Assembly (NCBI GenBank): GCA_021604105.1
Contig: BQIW01000009.1
Location: 1-64,000 of the forward strand
Length of the DNA: 64,000 bases
DNA from: Nitrospirales bacterium
GTDB lineage: Bacteria > Nitrospirota > Nitrospiria > Nitrospirales > UBA8639
Direction of reading: 5' to 3'
How positions within the stretch are numbered: position 1 is the first letter of the stretch; each line of letters begins with the position of its first letter. A model generated the notes under the pieces. It saw only the letters and a list, made by a program, of their open reading frames with translations, made no database searches and had not been told where the DNA came from. Both the position numbers and the translations under genes were made by a program. Shown in pieces: positions 63,308-64,000 of the stretch.

Positions 63308-64000
63308 TGCCCCGGTTTCATTACAAAGCCGCGCGTCCGGATGGAACGATTATTGAAACCGATGGGGAAGGCGAATCACCTCGAAGCCTTCGCTCTCAAC
63401 TCGAGGCACAAGGACTGCTTGTTCTTGATCTGGCAGACTCTGGCACCAGAAAGATCGTTTCAGGTAAAAAACGGCAACGCCCTTTAGCGCTCAGAGATTT
63501 TCTGATTTTCAACCAGGAATTTTTAGCGTTACTCAAAGCCGGATTACCCATGTTACGGTGTTTTGATCTCCTGGCAGAACGAAACACCCAAGGGGGATTT
63601 CAACAAGCCTTACAATCGGTCCGAGAGCATATTCGAGGAGGATCGGCCATTTCTGAAGCCATGACCCATCATCCAACCTATTTCCCCGAACTCTACCAGG
63701 CCTCACTACGAGCAGGAGAACAGGCAGGCAATCTGCCGGAAGTCCTGAGCCGATATATTGCCTATTTGAAAATGCTGATCGGAGTTCGAGAAAAAGTCGT
63801 CAAAGCCACTATTTATCCCATATTCTTATTGGGATTTGGACTCCTGGTGACCATCGGCCTGTTATTTTTTGTCCTACCCTCATTTGCGGAAGTCTATAAA
63901 GAAAGTCGCGTGGAATTGCCTTGGGCAACTCAGCTCCTGATTGATCTGACGCAATCGGCTAGTCAATGGCTGATGGGACTTCTGATCATCATGGGACTTG
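63307..64000 (+). CDS. GspF/PilC-like inner-membrane platform protein (partial)
   Basis: GTG 63307 overlaps the previous stop. It starts MPRFHYKAARPDGTIIETDGEGESPRSLRSQLEAQGLLVL (family N-domain) and continues with LRDFLIFNQEFLALLKAGLPMLRCFDLLAERNTQGG, FPELYQASLRAGEQAGNLPEVLSRYIAYLK and a membrane helix PIFLLGFGLLVTIGLLFFVLPSF. GspF anchors the secretion motor. About 231 residues are visible; the gene runs off the right edge, where GspE/PilB-like ATPase genes may lie. Confidence 0.88.
   Translation, partial: MPRFHYKAARPDGTIIETDGEGESPRSLRSQLEAQGLLVLDLADSGTRKIVSGKKRQRPLALRDFLIFNQEFLALLKAGLPMLRCFDLLAERNTQGGFQQALQSVREHIRGGSAISEAMTHHPTYFPELYQASLRAGEQAGNLPEVLSRYIAYLKMLIGVREKVVKATIYPIFLLGFGLLVTIGLLFFVLPSFAEVYKESRVELPWATQLLIDLTQSASQWLMGLLIIMGL

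Overview
The window reads as a chromosome piece of a Gram-negative, autotroph-like bacterium, most probably a Nitrospira-type member of the Nitrospirota with moderate GC. The reasons are inferential. There is a split biotin-dependent carboxylase pair (472 and about 646 residues) of the kind feeding a reductive TCA or anaplerotic step. Lipoproteins, including a lipoprotein cytochrome c, are numerous. A 191-bp palindromic repeat of a type I associate with Nitrospira intergenic regions occurs twice. No rRNA or taxonomic marker is present, so the assignment is tentative.

Layout: 1-2158 holds the 5' end of a nonribosomal peptide synthetase gene running off the left edge, a truncated oxygenase relic and repeat copy 1. 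2159-2893 is a c-di-GMP phosphodiesterase. 3168-14121 is an integrative, phage-derived element inserted in tRNA-Pro. It has 47-bp attachment repeats, a tyrosine integrase beside the tRNA, an excisionase-like protein, an HK97 capsid, a small-terminase-like protein, an HK97 gp10-like protein, a tape measure protein, and no recognisable large terminase, portal or protease.

14130-20498 returns to core genes (rdgB, rph, serS), then a LAGLIDADG endonuclease, tRNA-Ser, a frameshifted GIY-YIG relic between 46-bp direct repeats, a lipoprotein, and an odd 93-nt tRNA-like gene. 20618-36262 is the most striking region: a minus-strand operon encoding an insecticidal-type toxin complex. It contains an Ig-like protein, TcA split into N- and C-terminal proteins, and a 2508-residue TcB-TcC fusion with an unrecognised C-terminal toxin domain; a DUF6236-like protein lies downstream. 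Decayed IS200/IS605 and IS6 copies sit upstream (36595-38006).

38139-57575 is largely housekeeping: a HEAT-repeat protein, an M3 oligopeptidase, a cytochrome c, queC, a DksA-like protein, apt, an acylphosphatase, hemY and hemE (with repeat copy 2 between them), small conserved proteins, a PstS-like protein, the biotin carboxylase and carboxyltransferase pair, an alpha/beta hydrolase, a lipoprotein thiol peroxidase and a TenA-like protein. 57635-64000 has a VanZ-like protein followed by a type II secretion/type IV pilus-like operon (pseudopilins, a TPR-secretin-cohesin protein, a LysM lipoprotein, GspF), cut by the right edge.

Two systems stand out for follow-up: the complete-looking toxin complex with its novel-looking effector and extra operon members, and the compact tRNA-Pro element that keeps capsid and tail genes but not the usual packaging machinery.
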